Source of the DNA: a virus | Length of the DNA stretch: 24,713 nt | Direction: 5' to 3' (one strand) | Virus record (IMG/VR): IMGVR_UViG_3300049847_000329 | Location: 1 to 24,713 of that record | Part shown: piece after piece, positions 16,489 to 24,270 of the stretch | How positions within the stretch are numbered: position 1 is the first letter of the stretch | Layout: the number at the start of each line of letters is the position of its first letter | Program-made: the position numbers and the translations under genes | The notes under the pieces: model-generated | Databases searched by the model: none | Told to the model about the DNA's origin: nothing | The model's input: the letters and a program-made list of their open reading frames with translations, nothing else

Positions 16489-18998
16489 TGCCGATATCGA
16501 CTGTCCTTACCCAGCGCAATGCGGTACTATCTATCGTGCCGCATTTGATCGATCCGGGATTAATCGGCTGGTGGGGTGTCGTGGTACCAGAAGGCACAAC
16601 AAACCTTTGCTATAACCCCAGCTTTGAAGGCCCTAGCGCTTCGGGCTGGAATGGCTATGCAACCGGGAGCGCTTCCGGTACCAGTACCGTTGTTGCGGCA
16701 AATGCCTATAAGGGGCAGCATTCATATCGAGCCGTGAAAACCACTGGCGCATTAGGCGATAAATACGGGGCGTATTTTGTCATTAGTATTACCGCAACTA
16801 AACATTACACATTTAGCGTTTATGCGTCGTGCCCTATTGGGGCGGCTGAGCTGACCATCGATGGATCGTATGGAGCTGGCGGTGCGGCGATGGTGCAAAC
16901 AGTACAGATATCGGGGTCTAACTGGAAACGTTACAGCGTTACGATACATTGTCAAAATTCAGCGACAGTAAATATGCGGGTGTATCTGACAAGCCTAACT
17001 GGCACGTTATATTTTGATTGTGCCCAAATTGAGGCTAAGCCGTACGCAACGACGTACTGCGATTTGTATCAAGAAGATTGTGGGCGCGACGATCCCTATA
17101 ACGCGGCCAGTCCAATATCAAGGTCTAGCCTCTCAAGAAAAGGAGGTCGCGTCGTGAACCTGAAACAATTTCGCTTTACATTACTGGCGATGGTTGGGCT
17201 AGGGATGAGCGGGCTAACGGTCTCTGATGCGCAGTTTGCGGTTGCGGGGGGTGGCTATTACCAGCGGTCAGTTGCCAATATTAGGCAATTTACTCTATCA
17301 GGGACGCTAGATTGCGTTGACAAATATCAATTAGCCGAGGCTAGACAAGGGTTAATCGATGTGTTTTTTCCGTCCAACTCATCGAATAGACAAAAAATTA
17401 GGCTTATCTACCAGCCCATGAATGATGAGGGTGAATCTGGGCTAGTGCCTGTTTACATTGATTGCGTATATGTATCGGGGTTGGAAGGAAACTTTAACAA
17501 CTTTCATCGCGAGATGCTGCATCTCACGTTTAGAACCTACTTACCGTACATTGTTGCTACCAGCGAAAAGACAAGTGGTACGGGTTTAAGTTTCCCGGCA
17601 TCGCTAAACGGCGGGGTAAATGGATTAAATCTAATCAAGCGCGATTCGTTGGGGAACTGGTCGAGTGTTGGTAATCCAGCCGATGCAAACTATCCGACGA
17701 TTGTTGATCGCGTGATTGTTACCCGCGCGGGCGATGTCTACACGATAAATCTGTCTGAAAGGATTTTGTATAGATACACCCTTTCCACTAATGCCTGGTC
17801 GAAAATAACCGTAGGTACCGCTGGGCACATTACAGCGCTGGCAGAGGCATTTGATGGGAGAATTTATTTAGGTGGGACGTTCACCGGATCGGGGCTATCG
17901 CGCATGGCCTATTACGCTCCAGGCGGCGGTAGCCTTACGCAGGTGTCTACAGGGGCAGATAACGGCGAAGTCAAAGCGATCAAAGTTGGCAACGACGGCC
18001 GTATATGGTTTGCAGGTAGCCAAGACACGTACGGGGGCGTGACTAAAGGTGCCATTGTTGTGTACGACCCCGTTACGGCTGTTATCTCGGCGGGGTCGAA
18101 CCCGGCGTATATCGGAAATTTCACCGATATGGAGATAGACAAAATAGGGCGCACTGTTTACGTGATGGCTCCATCTGGGGCAGTGCTCAGAATAGATACC
18201 GCGACCCTAATTGTTACCGACGATTTAACCGTCCCCAGTCACGCCGCGAGCACCTACTATGGAATTGCGTTTGACCCGCAAGGCAACCTTTGGCTAGCGG
18301 GCAGTTTTACAGTGGTAAATGGCACGACTGCGCCAGGGCTAGCTGTTTGGAATGGCGTTGCGTGGCTTCCGGCCCCCGCCCGGTTTGACCCTAACAGCGC
18401 TTCGCCAGTGATTAAATTTTTAGACTGGACGCAAGACGGTTTGTATCTGGGTGGGTCTGGTATAAAGGTTCAGAATTTTACGATTCTGACCGCTGACGCA
18501 TTTTTATGGACTGGCTCAGCGTGGCAAGTTGCTACGTTCGACATGACCGGGGGCGTGTATCCAACATGCGCGTATTCGAGCGCGCAAGGTGATTTGTATT
18601 TTGGGGTAGACGCAACCCCTACGACAGTCGTAGTGCCCATATCGACAACTGTCGCAAACGGTTCTGCGATGCCTTCGCCTGCGGTGATTTATTTAACTGG
18701 CCCGATGCGAGTATTAAATATTCGCAATTCGACCAACCAGGCGGTACTTAATTTCGACTTCGTTATAGGCAATGCAGAAACAATCCGTATTGAGACTGGC
18801 GCGATATGGAGCATTATTAGCGACAAACGCGGCGATGTGAGTTATGCGTTATTGCCTGGCTCTAGCCCAGCGCTATTTACGCTCATGCCAGGAGACAACA
18901 AAATCAGTATCTATACAACTGGTACCAATGGATCGAGCGTTGCGTGGGTAGAGGCGACGAATACATATAACTCGCTTGACGGTGTAATGGTGCGCTAA
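16488..18998 (+). CDS. Distal tail protein with carbohydrate-binding and propeller-like inserts (836 aa)
   Basis: TAATG overlap after the tape measure, in the distal tail (Dit) slot. Residues 36-190 look like a CBM4/9-type carbohydrate-binding module (TTNLCYNPSFEGPSASGW, then HYTFSVYASC and LYFDCAQIEAKPYATTY). Residues about 200-355 resemble the Dit core (RQFTLSGTLDC, IDVFFPSN, MLHLTFRTYLPY). Residues about 385-705 have repeated IYLGGTFTG, IWFAGSQDT, LWLAGSFTVVNG and LYLGGSG segments spaced like propeller blades. The C-terminus (TLMPGDNKISIYTTGT ... SLDGVMV) looks like the second half of a siphovirus tail component. It probably forms the ring at the tail tip and binds sugars on the host. Confidence 0.7.
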   Translation: MPISTVLTQRNAVLSIVPHLIDPGLIGWWGVVVPEGTTNLCYNPSFEGPSASGWNGYATGSASGTSTVVAANAYKGQHSYRAVKTTGALGDKYGAYFVISITATKHYTFSVYASCPIGAAELTIDGSYGAGGAAMVQTVQISGSNWKRYSVTIHCQNSATVNMRVYLTSLTGTLYFDCAQIEAKPYATTYCDLYQEDCGRDDPYNAASPISRSSLSRKGGRVVNLKQFRFTLLAMVGLGMSGLTVSDAQFAVAGGGYYQRSVANIRQFTLSGTLDCVDKYQLAEARQGLIDVFFPSNSSNRQKIRLIYQPMNDEGESGLVPVYIDCVYVSGLEGNFNNFHREMLHLTFRTYLPYIVATSEKTSGTGLSFPASLNGGVNGLNLIKRDSLGNWSSVGNPADANYPTIVDRVIVTRAGDVYTINLSERILYRYTLSTNAWSKITVGTAGHITALAEAFDGRIYLGGTFTGSGLSRMAYYAPGGGSLTQVSTGADNGEVKAIKVGNDGRIWFAGSQDTYGGVTKGAIVVYDPVTAVISAGSNPAYIGNFTDMEIDKIGRTVYVMAPSGAVLRIDTATLIVTDDLTVPSHAASTYYGIAFDPQGNLWLAGSFTVVNGTTAPGLAVWNGVAWLPAPARFDPNSASPVIKFLDWTQDGLYLGGSGIKVQNFTILTADAFLWTGSAWQVATFDMTGGVYPTCAYSSAQGDLYFGVDATPTTVVVPISTTVANGSAMPSPAVIYLTGPMRVLNIRNSTNQAVLNFDFVIGNAETIRIETGAIWSIISDKRGDVSYALLPGSSPALFTLMPGDNKISIYTTGTNGSSVAWVEATNTYNSLDGVMVR

Positions 18999-20278
18999 TG
19001 CCGATTGACCCAAATATCCAATTTAGAGGTATCGCTAACTATGAGGTTAGGATTTACTCAGCTAACCGTAGACGGTTATTTGCAGTATTGAGCAGCGGCG
19101 CTTCGATTGATGCAGATGAACCTATAGATATATTTGCGCGAACACAAATGCGCTGGGAGGTTCAAGGCCCGTATGTGCGCGGCGGGTTTTATAAACTCGA
19201 TTACGTCATGAATGAGTCAGATGTGGGGGCGCTAACGCTAGAAATGCCGGCATTGTTTCCCTCAACGTGGCTGACGATAGATTGCAGTATCGAAGTGTGG
19301 CGCTCTACTGATATTGATGGAAAGTCTTGGGCGCTTGATGGGTCAAGGTTGTGGCTTGTAAATAAGGTGCGCTGGGTGGGCGGTGCTACCCCTAGACTAA
19401 TCATCGGGGCAGTAGATACGATAGATATTCTGAGGCGCAGAATTGTGGCTTATGCCGCTGGAACAACGTACTCAAGTAAAGGCCCCGAATACATCGATGA
19501 AATTATCAGGCAGGTAATTGTCGAAAACTTCGGTAGTGTAGCGGTGAACCATTCGCGTGATATCACTCAATTTGATACGGGGTTTGAATGGACGCATCAG
19601 GGAGCGCCAGTAATATTTACCTTCTCGGCGGGGCTACTTCCGCAAACACGTAAGGGATTTGCGTGGCGTAATGTATGGGAGGTTGTTAAAGAATTGTTAG
19701 GCGAGGCGGCGACATTGGGGACATATGCGTCAGTGCAATGCAGGTTTTTACCCAGTATCGATACGATAGAGTTTGTGCTTATTGTTGGCACTACTGGTGC
19801 AGACCGTGGGCTAAAAAGCGCCAACCCATTGATTTTGAGTGAAGATTCTGGCACGCTTAAAGACGTGAGTATCGAGCTGGACTGGACATCGACAGCCAGC
19901 GCTATCTATGCGGGTGGCGCTGGCGAGGGCGCTAATAGATTGATTTTGTATGCAACTGACCAAGCGCGGCAGTTTGCGAGTCCATTTGCGCGTATAGAGA
20001 AATTTATAGAAAACACATCGATAGAAAACAGAGCCGCGCTTCAATCTGAGGTCAATAGCGCGTTGCGTGAAGCGCGACCTATAAAACGGTTTGAAGGCTT
20101 TGTAAACGAGACAGAAACGCTGCGTTATGGCTACGACTATGCGTTAGGTGCGACACTGGTTGCATCGGCAGAAAATCAAATGTTTAACTGCCGCATTATC
20201 CAGGTGCAGGTCACTGTTGATAGTAAAGGCGAAACAATTCGTGCTCGGCTTGCGCAAGACGAGTTATTGGAGTTTTAA
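18998..20278 (+). CDS. Tail hub protein, ReqiPepy6 Gp37-like (426 aa)
   Basis: It follows the distal tail gene by a TAATG overlap and precedes a fibre gene, the normal place of the tail hub (Tal-type) protein. The sequence has YEVRIYSANRRRLFAVL, WEVQGPYVRGGFYKLDY, WLVNKVRW and IIGAVDTIDILRRRIV near the start and a GYDYALGATLVA ... RLAQDELLEF ending. This outline is like the Siphovirus ReqiPepy6 Gp37-like family, in which beta domains build the hub. I see no peptidase or glycosidase motif. It would form the cap of the tail tube and carry fibres. GGAG precedes the next gene inside its 3' end. Confidence 0.65.
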   Translation: MPIDPNIQFRGIANYEVRIYSANRRRLFAVLSSGASIDADEPIDIFARTQMRWEVQGPYVRGGFYKLDYVMNESDVGALTLEMPALFPSTWLTIDCSIEVWRSTDIDGKSWALDGSRLWLVNKVRWVGGATPRLIIGAVDTIDILRRRIVAYAAGTTYSSKGPEYIDEIIRQVIVENFGSVAVNHSRDITQFDTGFEWTHQGAPVIFTFSAGLLPQTRKGFAWRNVWEVVKELLGEAATLGTYASVQCRFLPSIDTIEFVLIVGTTGADRGLKSANPLILSEDSGTLKDVSIELDWTSTASAIYAGGAGEGANRLILYATDQARQFASPFARIEKFIENTSIENRAALQSEVNSALREARPIKRFEGFVNETETLRYGYDYALGATLVASAENQMFNCRIIQVQVTVDSKGETIRARLAQDELLEF

Positions 20279-20982
20279 TGATTGAATTCGCGCAGAAATT
20301 ATCCGAACTAGAAAGGCGTGTCGAGCGCCTTACAGCCCATGAGCCGCGCGGCAATAGAAATAAATATCCACTTGGGCTGGGGGTTGCCGCTGAGCTGGAC
20401 TTTAATACCCCTGGGGGTAACGCTGGATGGGCATGGTCTACGACAGCGCCGTTTTCTACGCCTAATGTGGCAATTGACTATGCGGGCGCAGATAATTATT
20501 TAGTGGTGTCGGCCAACACCGGGCGCAACTTTTATCGGAAGATTACAAGTGGCGCTACGTTCCTAAATCAATCTGCATACGCCCGCATTGCAGTTCAGCA
20601 TGGTGCAAGCTGCGGCATTCGGCTAGATGCAAATAATGGCGATACTGACTACGTAGAGTTTTTTATGCTGCACACATCAGGCGTTAGTGCTGAATGGCGC
20701 ATTAAACAGTCCACAGCGGGAGTAGCCACTGACACGGTACTCACTACGCCCAGGAGCGATCTGTTTACAACGTTTGCGCTCAACCTCTATGCACCCTCTC
20801 CTCCTACGTGGACACCGGCTGTATACGTGGTTCAAGAGGATGGTAACCTCCTAAACATCGGCGGCGGGTCGAGCGCGACATGGACAGTCACGCGCGTGGG
20901 GATTGTGTGTCGCGAAGATATTGGCGGCAGCAATTTTGGATTTGCTAGATGCGATTGGTTAGCAATGCAAGGATTTACCTAA
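20278..20982 (+). CDS. Tail fibre-like protein: N-terminal coiled coil, lectin-like domain (234 aa)
   Basis: The start MIEFAQKLSELERRVERLTAHE is a short heptad coiled coil, which in phages often trimerises a fibre and fixes it to the hub. After a Pro/Gly linker, residues about 40-234 form a beta-rich domain with concanavalin-like features: LDFNTPGGNAGWAW, DNYLVVSANTGRNF, ARIAVQHGASCGIRLDAN, DTDYVEFFML and a WLAMQGF ending. Such domains bind glycans. It follows the hub protein by TAATG overlap, so it is a good candidate receptor-binding protein. No catalytic residues for a depolymerase are visible. Confidence 0.6.
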   Translation: MIEFAQKLSELERRVERLTAHEPRGNRNKYPLGLGVAAELDFNTPGGNAGWAWSTTAPFSTPNVAIDYAGADNYLVVSANTGRNFYRKITSGATFLNQSAYARIAVQHGASCGIRLDANNGDTDYVEFFMLHTSGVSAEWRIKQSTAGVATDTVLTTPRSDLFTTFALNLYAPSPPTWTPAVYVVQEDGNLLNIGGGSSATWTVTRVGIVCREDIGGSNFGFARCDWLAMQGFT

Positions 20983-21588
20983 ATGGCAAAGAAATCAACC
21001 TCGCCGAGCCTGGCTAGCCTAGACCAGCTCGCGCTGAGCCTAAACCCAGTACCAGATAAGGCCAGCACCGGACACGCCTACACGCATATCTACGATCAAC
21101 TATTTAGCCAGTATCGTGACGATAGAATCACAATACTTGAAATAGGCGTGTGGGAGGGTGCGAGTATTGATCTATGGCTGAAGTATTTTTTAGGAGCGCG
21201 CATTATCGGCGTTGATATAGATTTATCGCGCGCGAAAGATAAATTCACCGACAATGCCAGAGTCACGCTTTATCAAGGGAACCAGGAAGATAGCGAGTTT
21301 TTAAAATCATTACCTGGTGCTGACATCGTAATTGACGACGGCGCGCATTTAGTCTATCCAACTGTAAGCGCATTTCATTGGCTATGGCCTAAAACTCGAT
21401 TGATGTATATCGTAGAAGATCTGCACACCTACTATTGGCCCGAATCTAATCCATCTAATTCAGACCAATGGCTAATAGAGCTGGCGCGCGATTGTCTAGG
21501 TCGGGGTAAAACCCATGCAGACAATGCAGCAACCGAGATCAAAAGCATTCAGTTTTATCAATCGTTAGCGGTAATTAAAAAGATATGA
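20983..21588 (+). CDS. Class I SAM methyltransferase, sugar-O-methyltransferase-like (201 aa)
   Basis: Residues 51-60 [10 protein letters not shown] are the glycine-rich SAM-binding motif I and GVDID at 76-80 carries the acidic ribose-binding end. IVIDDGAH at 115-122 and [11 protein letters not shown] at 142-152 resemble the metal-binding motifs of MycE-type (mycinamicin 2''-O-methyltransferase-like) enzymes, which methylate sugar hydroxyls. The [14 protein letters not shown] lead-in at 28-41 is also typical. The likely reaction is SAM-dependent O-methylation of a sugar, possibly one added by the phage's own glycosyltransferases. Its start directly follows the fibre stop and its stop overlaps the next gene by ATGA. 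A host-glycan or other small-molecule substrate is possible. Confidence 0.8.
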   Translation: MAKKSTSPSLASLDQLALSLNPVPDKASTGHAYTHIYDQLFSQYRDDRITILEIGVWEGASIDLWLKYFLGARIIGVDIDLSRAKDKFTDNARVTLYQGNQEDSEFLKSLPGADIVIDDGAHLVYPTVSAFHWLWPKTRLMYIVEDLHTYYWPESNPSNSDQWLIELARDCLGRGKTHADNAATEIKSIQFYQSLAVIKKI

Positions 21589-22931
21589 ATTTACTACCGA
21601 TAGTTTTGGCGCTTTTAATACAAGCCCCCACGCCAACCCCAGCGGCGGTAATGCATTTGCCGAAAATGGGAGTTGATAGAACCCTAACCCCCACGCCAAC
21701 CCCCACGCTCACGTATACACCTACTCCCACGCCAACTAACACGCCAACCAACACCCCCGCGCCCACGCCCACGCCAACGCCAACGCCAACCAACACCCCG
21801 ACAAACACCCCCACGCCCACGCCAACCCCCGCGCTCAAAATCTACTACGGCTCGCTGTTTGGCGCAGGTGATTTATACAACCTTGATATAGGCGGTAAAT
21901 GGAGACAATCAGTATCGATCAGGTTTAGGGCTATTACGACTGATAGGCTCAGATCGATCAGAGTATTTTTTACAGACAATCGAAATGCACCAGGATACGC
22001 AAGTGGCAGCGGCGGCAAAATCCTTATACAGGTATTTGCAGACAGCGGCACAGCCAACCATGAGCCATCAGGCGCGGCGCTGACTGCGATTAATTTCTCA
22101 CCCAATTACGTTGGCGGTAAAGACCCTCTTGGTACCAGTGGCATATTTAGGTCGCTGGAGTTTGGGGAGCCTATTACGCTGAGCGCTGGGAGCCTGTACC
22201 ACGTTGTATTTAGTAATGTCGATCCCTCACCGACAAACAATTATTTAGGGATCGATAACAACATCGTATTTAATGGTGAATCACAACCCACGATAACAAC
22301 GCTGGATTTGGGGTTGTTGTTTAGAGATAAAACAACTAGTGGCTGGGGCGATGCTAGCAGGAATTTTGCATCAATCAAGCCCAGCTCGATGAGCCCAATT
22401 ATTTCGCTCTCTTATTTGAGCGGCAGAACTCAAGGCGATGGTTACATGGAGGTATGGTGGCAGCAACCCAGATATGTATCGGGGGTTCAGGGCGTTAGGG
22501 AAATATTCACACCCACTAAAACCATTAAGGCGCTGCGGACAATATCGATTAGGCTAAAAAGATTGTCCGGTGATATTGCCCTTTCTATCAGGGTGACGAG
22601 ACTCGACGGCAGTCTAGTTGCACAAACCGATATACCGGCTAGTGCGATCAAACTCAACCGCCACGACTGGGCTACGGGGGTGTTTGCTGCACCGTTTGAT
22701 TTAGCGCTGGGAACGCAATATTTTTTATCACTGGCGAGCGTCGGCAATTATGAGGTGATTGCCATTCGAGATGGAGGCGCGTTTGGGTTTGGGCGCGAGA
22801 CAACCTTTAGCGATGGCTACGTGCAATTTAATCGTGGCGATGGCAAGGGTTGGCAGGGTTGGTACGGCTGGTCGTATGAGGGAGCGCCAAACCAGGTATT
22901 TGGCGATTTGCAGTTTTACCTATCTGACTAG
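21585..22931 (+). CDS. Thr-Pro linker protein with two beta-sandwich domains (448 aa)
   Basis: The N-terminus [13 protein letters not shown] is a hydrophobic, signal- or anchor-like segment without the usual basic start. Residues 33-82 are a Thr-Pro-Asn-rich linker (runs of [13 protein letters not shown]). The C-terminal part has two jelly-roll-like halves: about 85-275 ([47 protein letters not shown]) and about 285-448 ([38 protein letters not shown]). Similar domains occur in phage tail-end proteins. It is the last gene of the late operon, after the methyltransferase, so it may be a receptor-binding or secreted accessory protein. The linker is a plausible O-glycosylation site; this is inference. 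Confidence 0.65.
   Translation: MNLLPIVLALLIQAPTPTPAAVMHLPKMGVDRTLTPTPTPTLTYTPTPTPTNTPTNTPAPTPTPTPTPTNTPTNTPTPTPTPALKIYYGSLFGAGDLYNLDIGGKWRQSVSIRFRAITTDRLRSIRVFFTDNRNAPGYASGSGGKILIQVFADSGTANHEPSGAALTAINFSPNYVGGKDPLGTSGIFRSLEFGEPITLSAGSLYHVVFSNVDPSPTNNYLGIDNNIVFNGESQPTITTLDLGLLFRDKTTSGWGDASRNFASIKPSSMSPIISLSYLSGRTQGDGYMEVWWQQPRYVSGVQGVREIFTPTKTIKALRTISIRLKRLSGDIALSIRVTRLDGSLVAQTDIPASAIKLNRHDWATGVFAAPFDLALGTQYFLSLASVGNYEVIAIRDGGAFGFGRETTFSDGYVQFNRGDGKGWQGWYGWSYEGAPNQVFGDLQFYLSD
21681..21830 (+). repeat. Thr-Pro-Asn coding repeat (linker)
   Basis: Short CCCACGCCAAC-type units encode residues 33-82 of the linker. The opposite strand shows a long GlyVal-rich open frame that is only a mirror of this repeat. 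Low complexity makes this stretch prone to length changes. Confidence 0.8.
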
Positions 22932-23006
22932 TTGTCAAGGACTGTGGATAGGTGTAGAGTTGAGCTGCACCCTGTGGCGGGTGACACTCCTCCTCCTCCT
23001 CGTGAA

Positions 23007-23034
23007 GCAAGCGCCTGACGCGTCAGGCGCTTGC
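23007..23034. repeat. Perfect 28-bp palindrome
   Basis: GCAAGCGCCTGACG is followed directly by its exact reverse complement, with no spacer. As RNA it would make a GC-rich hairpin, but neither strand carries a T-run after it. It may be a terminator element for the plus-strand operon, a protein-binding site or a recombination site. Confidence 0.6.
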
Positions 23035-23054
23035 GATGTACAGCTGGCAAATAA

Positions 23055-23085
23055 ACGCCCCTGTTAGCACTGCTAACAGGGGCGT
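23055..23085 (-). terminator. Rho-independent terminator for the minus-strand operon
   Basis: A 15-bp perfect stem (ACGCCCCTGTTAGCA and its complement) with a one-base centre is followed on the minus strand by TTTATTT. It lies 20 bases after the stop of the last minus-strand gene, so it fits as that operon's terminator. Confidence 0.8.
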
Positions 23086-23104
23086 GGTGATGAGCTAGGG
23101 TTAC

Positions 23105-23251
23105 TTAGGGGGCGCGCCCCTTGCGCGGCGGGGGCTTAGGTGCCTTAGACGACACAATTTTGAGTATTAGCGCCTGAACGATATTGCGGGGCTGGCCCTG
23201 GCGCTTTGCTGCGCGCGCGAGCTTGAGGGCATCGGTTGATACGTGTTTCAT
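23105..23251 (-). CDS. Small basic protein of unknown function (48 aa)
   Basis: The start MKHVSTDALK at 23251 lies one base after the TAA of the zinc-ribbon gene, in a TAACATG junction like that at 24269-24273, so translation is likely coupled. An upstream in-frame ATG at 23281 would overlap that gene by 29 bases. The protein has a helical middle (DALKLARAAKRQ ... NIVQALILKIV) and a basic Pro-rich tail (PKPPPRKGRAP), and ends with a second TAA nearby. It may bind nucleic acid or protein; I recognise no family. It is the last gene before the terminator. Confidence 0.5.
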   Translation of the reverse strand: MKHVSTDALKLARAAKRQGQPRNIVQALILKIVSSKAPKPPPRKGRAP

Positions 23252-23252
23252 G

Positions 23253-23462
23253 TTATCCGCAGTCCGCGCATACTGGCTCATCAAAAAATCCGAACCCAGT
23301 TGCAGGCATTCCACAATAGTGACAGGATCGCGATTTGCTCAGCTCGCTTGGTTTTACGATGTATTCGTAGCGACTATCCTCTATTTTGATGATGATGAGT
23401 CCTTTTTCGGTTTCATGTTTTCGCTGAGAGATGACCAATTTATTTTGATAGTACTTGTCCAT
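23253..23462 (-). CDS. Zinc-ribbon-like small protein (69 aa)
   Basis: A strong ribosome binding site (AAGGGAGGAAA, 23466-23475) precedes ATG 23462, so this is a real gene. The N-terminal 40 residues are Lys/Ile-rich and beta-like. The C-terminus CHYCGMPATGFGFFDEPVCADCG split here as CHYC and CADC places Cys47, Cys50, Cys65 and Cys68 in two CxxC knuckles that would bind one zinc ion. Such small proteins often bind nucleic acid or protein partners, but no specific role can be assigned. The SD overlaps the end of the preceding gene. Confidence 0.75.
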   Translation of the reverse strand: MDKYYQNKLVISQRKHETEKGLIIIKIEDSRYEYIVKPSELSKSRSCHYCGMPATGFGFFDEPVCADCG

Positions 23463-23473
23463 GATTTCCTCCC

Positions 23474-23851
23474 TTACGACTGATTTACCTGGCGGCCGAT
23501 TTTTTTACTAACAAACGCTGCGCCATACTTTTTAACCGCTGCGCGCCGACCTGCGGTGCGTTTGCGCATCTCGATCTGAGACGCGAGCTCGGCTTCAATT
23601 TGCGCGTCAGACATACCATATAGATAGCTAAAGGAAGTCTTTCCTTGAATATAGCTGTCGCCGGTTTTTTCACTGCGGAATGTCTCGAATGCCCAGTTGA
23701 CGATAGCCTGTAGGCGTAGGCACGTCTGATAATCGAGATTGCGACCCTGGAGCCCGCCCGCGATTTTATACAGACCCGATACGTATTTTTCGACGCGTTG
23801 ATTAATAATCAACTCGCTATCTGGGGGGAGTTTAACAATTTGAGTGTTCAT
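23474..23851 (-). CDS. Hypothetical protein with basic C-terminus (125 aa)
   Basis: ATG 23851 overlaps the stop of the 35-residue membrane peptide gene by ATGA, with no visible Shine-Dalgarno, so coupling is likely. The protein is helical, with VEKYVSGLYKIAGGL, RLQAIVNWAFETFRSEK and MSDAQIEAELASQIEM, and ends in a strongly basic RKRTAGRRAAVKKYG stretch. A DNA-binding or packaging-related role would fit such a tail, but I recognise no family. The gene ends just before the strong ribosome site of the zinc-ribbon gene. Confidence 0.65.
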   Translation of the reverse strand: MNTQIVKLPPDSELIINQRVEKYVSGLYKIAGGLQGRNLDYQTCLRLQAIVNWAFETFRSEKTGDSYIQGKTSFSYLYGMSDAQIEAELASQIEMRKRTAGRRAAVKKYGAAFVSKKIGRQVNQS

Positions 23852-23955
23852 ATAAATAGTCCGAGTAGAGAAATAGAAATTACTGTTAGCGTTGCGATGA
23901 CTACCACTGCGAGTATGCAGCGGCGGTTAATGGGGTCTGATAAAAATGTGTTCAT
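23848..23955 (-). CDS. Small single-span membrane peptide (35 aa)
   Basis: ATG at 23955 overlaps the TGA of the upstream gene and its own TGA overlaps the ATG of the next gene, giving ATGA at both ends. The peptide is MNTFLSDPINRR followed by a hydrophobic helix of about 22 residues, CILAVVVIATLTVISISLLG, ending LFI. A short cytoplasmic, partly basic start and one helix suggest an N-in membrane anchor. No Shine-Dalgarno is visible, so it would be made by reinitiation. The double overlap makes it a convincing small gene that gene finders may miss. Function unknown. Confidence 0.65.
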   Translation of the reverse strand: MNTFLSDPINRRCILAVVVIATLTVISISLLGLFI

Positions 23956-24269
23956 GCTAATTCAAGCGCTAGGGCTGCTAGACGCTTAGCGATCCAGCGC
24001 CCGACCGCTCGGCTTGATTGCGTAGTAGGCGTTACCCAGCGCATCGGGATAAACCCGTCTACTGAGCGCGCGGGGTTGTCTGTCACCTCATACTGCGCTG
24101 AGACGACCTTGCCCATAAAATCTCGCGACATAGGAATCACTCTAACGGTCACTGCGTCCCCCGCGCTGTTAGTCAAGCGGAAGATGTGTCGCCCCAGCAT
24201 CACGGGGGCGCACTGAGCAATACTTGCGATATCTGAAATATTAACGGGAATACTGGTTGGGTTCGTCAT
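23952..24269 (-). CDS. Hypothetical protein (105 aa)
   Basis: Start chosen at ATG 24269, one base after the TAA of the preceding gene (TAACATG) with GAGG a few bases upstream; an in-frame TTG at 24281 is less likely. The protein has a beta-rich first part (GRHIFRLTNSAGDAVTVRVI, SAQYEVTDN) and a helical basic C-terminus (SSRAVGRWIAKRLAALALELA). Its stop overlaps the small membrane gene by ATGA. I recognise no family. Confidence 0.65.
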   Translation of the reverse strand: MTNPTSIPVNISDIASIAQCAPVMLGRHIFRLTNSAGDAVTVRVIPMSRDFMGKVVSAQYEVTDNPARSVDGFIPMRWVTPTTQSSRAVGRWIAKRLAALALELA

Positions 24270-24270
24270 G

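Larger units (their letters stand above)
22932..23104. other. Convergent intergenic region
   Basis: The late plus-strand operon ends at 22931 and the minus-strand operon ends at 23105. The 173 bases between hold a run of CTC/CCT triplets at about 22986-23001, a 28-bp palindrome and a terminator. I see no coding sequence or plus-strand U-tract terminator. It is the only non-coding stretch of note. Confidence 0.7.

Noticed and set aside
21575-21838. GlyVal-rich minus-strand frame opposite the Thr-Pro linker.
   Set aside because: Mirror of a low-complexity coding repeat, no ribosome site and wrong strand for the operon.
22759-23067. 102-codon plus-strand frame crossing the end of the late operon.
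   Set aside because: Overlaps the real C-terminus of the linker protein in another frame and runs through the intergenic palindrome.
23798-23989. 63-codon plus-strand frame opposite the small membrane gene.
   Set aside because: The minus-strand genes here are joined by two ATGA overlaps, which explain the sequence better.
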